From contig MUCT01000005.1 of NCBI GenBank assembly GCA_002816585.1, positions 7,910 to 71,909 of the forward strand: a DNA stretch of 64,000 bases, given 5' to 3'. A program made the position numbers and the translations under genes. Of the stretch, positions 60,073 through 64,000 are shown piece after piece (positions within the stretch are counted from its first letter, which is position 1; the number at the start of each line of letters is the position of its first letter). The notes beneath the pieces were generated by a model, which did not search any database, was not told the DNA's origin, and worked only from the letters and a program-made list of their open reading frames with translations. This DNA comes from SAR202 cluster bacterium Io17-Chloro-G6 (GTDB lineage: Bacteria; Chloroflexota; Dehalococcoidia; UBA3495).

Positions 60073-63000
60073 ATGGAAGAACTGTTCGGCCTCTCCATGG
60101 ACATCATCATGGTGGCCCTGCTGGCCATATTTCTGCCGGTGCTCTTCGGCGTTGTTGTCATGGCCTGGCGGAACCGGGTAATGCTCAAATTGGGACTGCG
60201 CAACATCCCGCGCCGCAAATCCCAGACCGCCCTCATCATCGTGGGTATCATGATGAGCACGCTCATCATGGCCGCCGCCTTCGGCACCGGCGATTCCATC
60301 ACATTTTCAATCCGCAAGAACGCCATCGACTCCCTGGGCACCATCGACCAGATCATCCTCTCGGCCCGGGCCTCCGAGTCCGACACCGTGGGCAGATTTA
60401 GCTACTTCCCATTCCAGCGCTACGAGCAGCTCAAAGCAGCGGCGGCCCGCCCGGAGTCCGGCCTTGAATCCATCGACGGCCTGGCGCCCAGCATCTTCGA
60501 GACCGCCCCCACCTTGAATTCCCGGACCTCTTTGAGCGAGGGGCAGACGGAGATAGTGGGGGTCGACCCCAACACCTTGGAGGGATTTGGCCGCTTCCGT
60601 CTGCTCGACGGCCAAGAGGCCCGGTTGGAGACTGTGGGGCACGAGGGCGCCCTCATCAACGAGGAGGCAGCCGATGAGCTGGACGCCGTCGTCGGTGACG
60701 AATTGGTGGCCTTTGTTGCTGGTTCCAACGTGGCGTTCGAGGTTCAGGGCGTGGTGGACAGCGGCGGATTGGCCGGAGGCGGACCGACTTTGCTGGTCAG
60801 TTTGGACCGGGCCCAGGAGATGTTCGGACGGGAAGGCTTGATCAACGCTATGGCCGTCTCCAACTCGGGTGGCGTTTTCGGCGGCGTCGAGTTCAGCGAC
60901 GAGGTCACCGATGCCCTGAGAGTGCATTTCACCGACCGGGCTGTCGCTGGACAGCTCAAGACCCTGCTCAACCGGGATGACGTCCTGGAGCAACTGGAGG
61001 AGCTGGGGCCATCTTTGGGGCAGAAAATGACTAACGACCTGGAAGTGCTTGCTCAGGGACTGAGAGAGAACCTGTTGACCGATGATTTCATCGGAGCGCT
61101 GGCCGAAGAAGACGTGCAGGAAGAGGTCCTGAACGCCGTGGGCAGCGCCGGGCTTGCCGACGTGGAGCGTCAGGCCAGCACCCTGTTCGCCGGCCTAGCC
61201 GAGTTCCGTGTAGTGGATGTCAAGAAACGGGGCCTGGACGAGGCCGACTTGATCGGCTCTGTCGTGACCAGTATCTTCATCGTCATGGGCCTTTTCTCCA
61301 TAATGGTAGGGGTGCTGCTGATCTTCCTTATCTTCGTGATGTTGGCGGCAGCCCGGCGCTCGGAGATGGGCATGGCCCGTGCCGTGGGCGCAAAACGGCG
61401 TGACCTGGTCCAGATGTTCATCTTTGAGGGAACGGCGTATTCCCTGGTCTCCGGCGCCCTGGGAGTGGCGCTGGGGTTGGCCGCGAGCACTGTGATTGTT
61501 TTCGTGGTCAACCGCATAATCCAGGCAAGTGGAAGTGGAGAAACGGAAAACTTCACCATGTTCGCCCACTTCGAGATTAGAAGCGCCGTGGTCGCCTACT
61601 GTCTGGGCATGGTGATTACCTTGGGCACCGTTGGCTTCTCCGCTTACCGGGTTAGCCGTATGAATATCGTCGCGGCGGTCCGGGGGCTTCCGCCACCAGT
61701 CCAGCAGTCCCAGACTCCTTACCGGAGTCGTTTGTTGGCCCCGCTCCGGGCATTTGCCCGTCCAGTCTTGCTGGGCGCAACCGGCCTGTGGTCCCTAGTC
61801 AGGCTCGATCTCAGGCGCGGGATTGGACTATTGTTCCGCGCGGCCTGGGCTGCCGTCACTTCGCCCTTGCGTTTCTTCGGCGCGATATTCCAGGCACTCT
61901 GGGTGCCCATGATCCATGGTTGGTTGACCGTGGTATCGGGAGTGCTGTTCACGTTTCTGGGTATGTCGTCCGACAGGGCGGCTCCCCTTTCAATCGGAGT
62001 AACTCTGGTAATTATTGGAGTGGGCCTTTCCCTAAGAACATTTTTTCATCGAACGGGCCTTCGGTCCGATGTGGGAGACCGCATCGCCTACACGTTCATG
62101 GGTGTGGTGTCGCTTGTGTATTGGATGATTCCCTTTGATTCGCTAGACGGCATCTTCGGCGAGAGTGAAGGCGGTATCGAGATGTTCTTCATATCCGGCA
62201 TCGCCATGGTGGCGGCGGCGGTCTGGACGGTGATGTACAACGCAGACCTGCTCCTGAAGCTACTGACATTTATGACCAGCCCCTTCGGCAGGCTGCGGCC
62301 GGTGCTGGTTACCGCCGTGGCCTATCCCATGGCCGCCAAGTTCCGGACCGGCCTCACCCTGGCGATGTTCGCCTTGGTCATCTTCACCTTGATCGTGATG
62401 TCGATCCTCACCGAGGCCTTCAGCGCCGTGGTGGGCGATTCTGACAGGGCGGCGGGCGGCTGGGACATCCAAGCCACGGTCAACATCAACGCGCCCATCG
62501 AGGACATTCGCCGGGCCATCGATGACAAGCCCACCCTGAATAATCAAGACATCACGTCCATCGGTGGGTACACCACCATTCCAGTGGAGGCCAGGCAGGT
62601 GGGAGCCGATGAAAAGCGCTGGAAGTTCTACGCCGTCCGGGCCGCCGACGACCAGTTTCTGCAAGAGACCGGCGCCAACTTGAAACTGATTGCCAAAGGC
62701 TATGGCCCCACCGAGAAGGAAGTTTGGAAAGCCTTGCAACAGGACTCGAATCTGGTGGTGGTCGATTCATTGGTAGTGCCCACCCGAGACGCATTTGGCG
62801 ACGGCGAATTTCCCTTCGAACTCGAAGGTCTTTATTACGAGGATACCGATATGGATCCCATCGATATCGAGGTGAGGGATCCCGGGACCGGTATAGTGGT
62901 TCCGCTGAAGGTTATCGGCGTGATGGACCAATTCTCCGACGCCTTCGGCGAGTTGGGCGTGGGTATGTTTGCTTCCCGGAGGGGACTGGACGAGGCTCTA

Positions 63001-63558
63001 CCCGTCCTTATTCCCACCACCACCTACCGTTTCAAAGCCGCCGAAGGTGTCGATGTTGATGCACTCTCCAAGAGCTTGGAGTCGGCTTTCCGGGAGAATG
63101 GCATGGAGAGCGATGTCCTGGCCGACTTGGTGGACGACATTGCCGCAGCCAACCGGGCCTTCAACTATGTGTTCACCAGTTTCATGGGCCTGGGCCTGCT
63201 GGTGGGAATCGCCTCTCTGGGGGTAATCAGCCTGCGGGCCGTGGTGGAACGCCGCCAGCAGATCGGCGTGCAACGGGCCATCGGCTACCGGCGCAGGATG
63301 GTGCAACTGAGCTTCCTCACCGAGTCGTCCTTCATCGTCCTGTTGGGCGTAGCCATCGGCGTGGGCCTGGGCACCGTGCTCTCATACAACCTCGTAAATG
63401 ACATCCAGGAAGATGTCGAGACCATCCGTTTTGCCATCCCTTGGCTGCAAATCGGCGTCATAGTGGCGATTGCCTACCTCTTCTCGCTGGCCACCACCTT
63501 CCTGCCAGCCCGTCAGGCCTCCAGTATCTACCCGGCAGAGGCACTGCGTTACGAGTAA
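60073..63558 (+). CDS. Large FtsX/MacB-type ABC transporter permease
   Basis: A 1161-residue permease made of two FtsX-like units. TM segments occur near residues 5-30 and 50-75, followed by a MacB-type extracytoplasmic domain, then an FtsX triplet near 385-510 (containing RRSEMGMARAVGAKRRDLVQMF). A central membrane region follows near 590-700, then a second N-terminal TM (TLAMFALVIFTLIVMSILTEAF, quoted in part), a second extracytoplasmic domain and a last FtsX triplet from about residue 1030 (VVERRQQIGVQRAIGYRRRMVQLSF). So one chain likely supplies both halves of the channel, with the ATPase at 59296 as a dimer. It is bigger than the usual 400-residue MacB permease. Confidence 0.92.
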   Translation: MEELFGLSMDIIMVALLAIFLPVLFGVVVMAWRNRVMLKLGLRNIPRRKSQTALIIVGIMMSTLIMAAAFGTGDSITFSIRKNAIDSLGTIDQIILSARASESDTVGRFSYFPFQRYEQLKAAAARPESGLESIDGLAPSIFETAPTLNSRTSLSEGQTEIVGVDPNTLEGFGRFRLLDGQEARLETVGHEGALINEEAADELDAVVGDELVAFVAGSNVAFEVQGVVDSGGLAGGGPTLLVSLDRAQEMFGREGLINAMAVSNSGGVFGGVEFSDEVTDALRVHFTDRAVAGQLKTLLNRDDVLEQLEELGPSLGQKMTNDLEVLAQGLRENLLTDDFIGALAEEDVQEEVLNAVGSAGLADVERQASTLFAGLAEFRVVDVKKRGLDEADLIGSVVTSIFIVMGLFSIMVGVLLIFLIFVMLAAARRSEMGMARAVGAKRRDLVQMFIFEGTAYSLVSGALGVALGLAASTVIVFVVNRIIQASGSGETENFTMFAHFEIRSAVVAYCLGMVITLGTVGFSAYRVSRMNIVAAVRGLPPPVQQSQTPYRSRLLAPLRAFARPVLLGATGLWSLVRLDLRRGIGLLFRAAWAAVTSPLRFFGAIFQALWVPMIHGWLTVVSGVLFTFLGMSSDRAAPLSIGVTLVIIGVGLSLRTFFHRTGLRSDVGDRIAYTFMGVVSLVYWMIPFDSLDGIFGESEGGIEMFFISGIAMVAAAVWTVMYNADLLLKLLTFMTSPFGRLRPVLVTAVAYPMAAKFRTGLTLAMFALVIFTLIVMSILTEAFSAVVGDSDRAAGGWDIQATVNINAPIEDIRRAIDDKPTLNNQDITSIGGYTTIPVEARQVGADEKRWKFYAVRAADDQFLQETGANLKLIAKGYGPTEKEVWKALQQDSNLVVVDSLVVPTRDAFGDGEFPFELEGLYYEDTDMDPIDIEVRDPGTGIVVPLKVIGVMDQFSDAFGELGVGMFASRRGLDEALPVLIPTTTYRFKAAEGVDVDALSKSLESAFRENGMESDVLADLVDDIAAANRAFNYVFTSFMGLGLLVGIASLGVISLRAVVERRQQIGVQRAIGYRRRMVQLSFLTESSFIVLLGVAIGVGLGTVLSYNLVNDIQEDVETIRFAIPWLQIGVIVAIAYLFSLATTFLPARQASSIYPAEALRYE

Positions 63559-63615
63559 CGATTCTTGATCTAGACTGCGACAGCGGTAGACCGAAACGCG
63601 AATCAGGAGACCGCC

Positions 63616-63946
63616 ATGACGGCCGAGGCACCGGTTGGCAACAGTGGATTCAATGTCATCCGCACCACCCCCATCCGGCGCGACTCCATGGACCGGGTTA
63701 CCGGTCATGCCCGGTACGGGACCGACGTCACGCTGCCTGGTCTCCTCCACGACAAGATACTGCGAAGCTCCCACGCCCATGCCCATGCCCATGCCAAGAT
63801 ATGGTCTATCGATCCTGCCAAGGCCTTGGCATTGCCCGGCGTAAAAAACGGTGGTGACCTCCGCAGACCTGCCCTTGCTCTCTGGCCGGGCGGTGGACGT
63901 GGCCGAGTGTAAACGGCGGAGTAATAATGTGCCACAGAGGCGGTAG
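63616..63946 (+). pseudogene. Broken N-terminus of a molybdenum hydroxylase large subunit
   Basis: The first 75 residues (MDRVTGHARYGTDVTLPGLLHDKIL and ALALPGVK) match the start of xanthine dehydrogenase/aldehyde oxidase large subunits. At the A6 run 63843-63848 the frame changes: a +1 frame (63848-63946) continues the family with VVTSADLPLLSGRAVDVAE and then stops at a TAG. In the original frame the sequence runs out at 63912. Residues normally reading SPHAHAR are expanded here to SSHAHAHAHAK by three GCCCAT units (63775-63792). So the gene looks decayed, unless the indel is a sequencing error. The window ends 54 nt later. Confidence 0.75.
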
Positions 63947-64000
63947 AGCCGCAGCGGTAGCGGCGGTTTAAAATTGTACCGCCCGAGGTCTTCTCTCTAA

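Noticed and set aside
63840..63848. Programmed -1 frameshift at the A-AAA-AAC heptamer in the molybdenum hydroxylase fragment
   Set aside because: The family sequence resumes in the +1 frame, not the -1 frame, where a stop follows within three codons.

Overview
This 64 kb window is bacterial, G+C rich (about 60% by eye, not counted) and densely coding, with about 55 genes on both strands. It has no rRNA, tRNA, CRISPR array or phage genes that I can recognise. The gene content suggests a Chloroflexota bacterium of the Dehalococcoidia/SAR202 type. The reasons are many paralogous class III CoA-transferases, enoyl-CoA hydratases and acyl-CoA dehydrogenases, a luciferase-like flavin monooxygenase, NIPSNAP and EthD-like small proteins, and several families of palindromic intergenic repeats. 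This placement is inference; there is no marker rRNA to confirm it. || Layout: 1-7.1 kb holds acyl-CoA metabolism (partial thiolase, its OB-fold partner, an acyl-CoA ligase, an enoyl-CoA hydratase), an orphan antitoxin, an EVE-domain protein and a tandem SagB-like nitroreductase. 7.1-15.3 kb holds an HpcH/HpaI aldolase, a flavin monooxygenase, a hydroxyisobutyrate-type dehydrogenase, a VOC protein, a D-aminoacylase and two acyl-CoA dehydrogenases. 15.3-18 kb has a GIY-YIG nuclease among dispersed repeats and a RecQ helicase. 18-26.7 kb is a catabolic block: enoyl-CoA hydratase, a class III CoA-transferase pair, a D-threonine-aldolase-like pair, NIPSNAP protein, esterase and Asp/Glu racemase. 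26.7-38.5 kb is core metabolism (fhs, metH, M1 aminopeptidase, leuCD), interrupted by an A+T-richer orphan gene. 38.7-49.9 kb is a long minus-strand catabolic run: MFS transporter, a second CoA-transferase pair, a TPP-dependent enzyme, ketopantoate-reductase-like protein, acyl-CoA ligase, hydratases and a PHP protein. 50-52.2 kb is groES-groEL with a CIRCE operator. 52.3-55.2 kb is a family I CoA-transferase cluster with an unusual B-A fusion. 55.2-58.9 kb has a lipoprotein and a TPP-riboswitch-controlled thiG-thiE-thiS unit. 59.3-63.6 kb encodes an ABC exporter. The window ends in a broken molybdenum hydroxylase gene. || Main themes: (1) two adjacent pairs of class III CoA-transferases, each with one Asp-bearing and one Gln-bearing member, and a similar pair of D-threonine-aldolase-like proteins of which one lacks the PLP lysine; this suggests heteromeric enzymes with one catalytic and one non-catalytic subunit. 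(2) A family I CoA-transferase locus of the form A1, B1-A2 fusion, B2. (3) Repeat activity, including an intergenic palindrome inside a coding region and repeats around a GIY-YIG nuclease. (4) A partial duplication of the thiS start region. No classical defence island or complete novel multi-gene system is evident.
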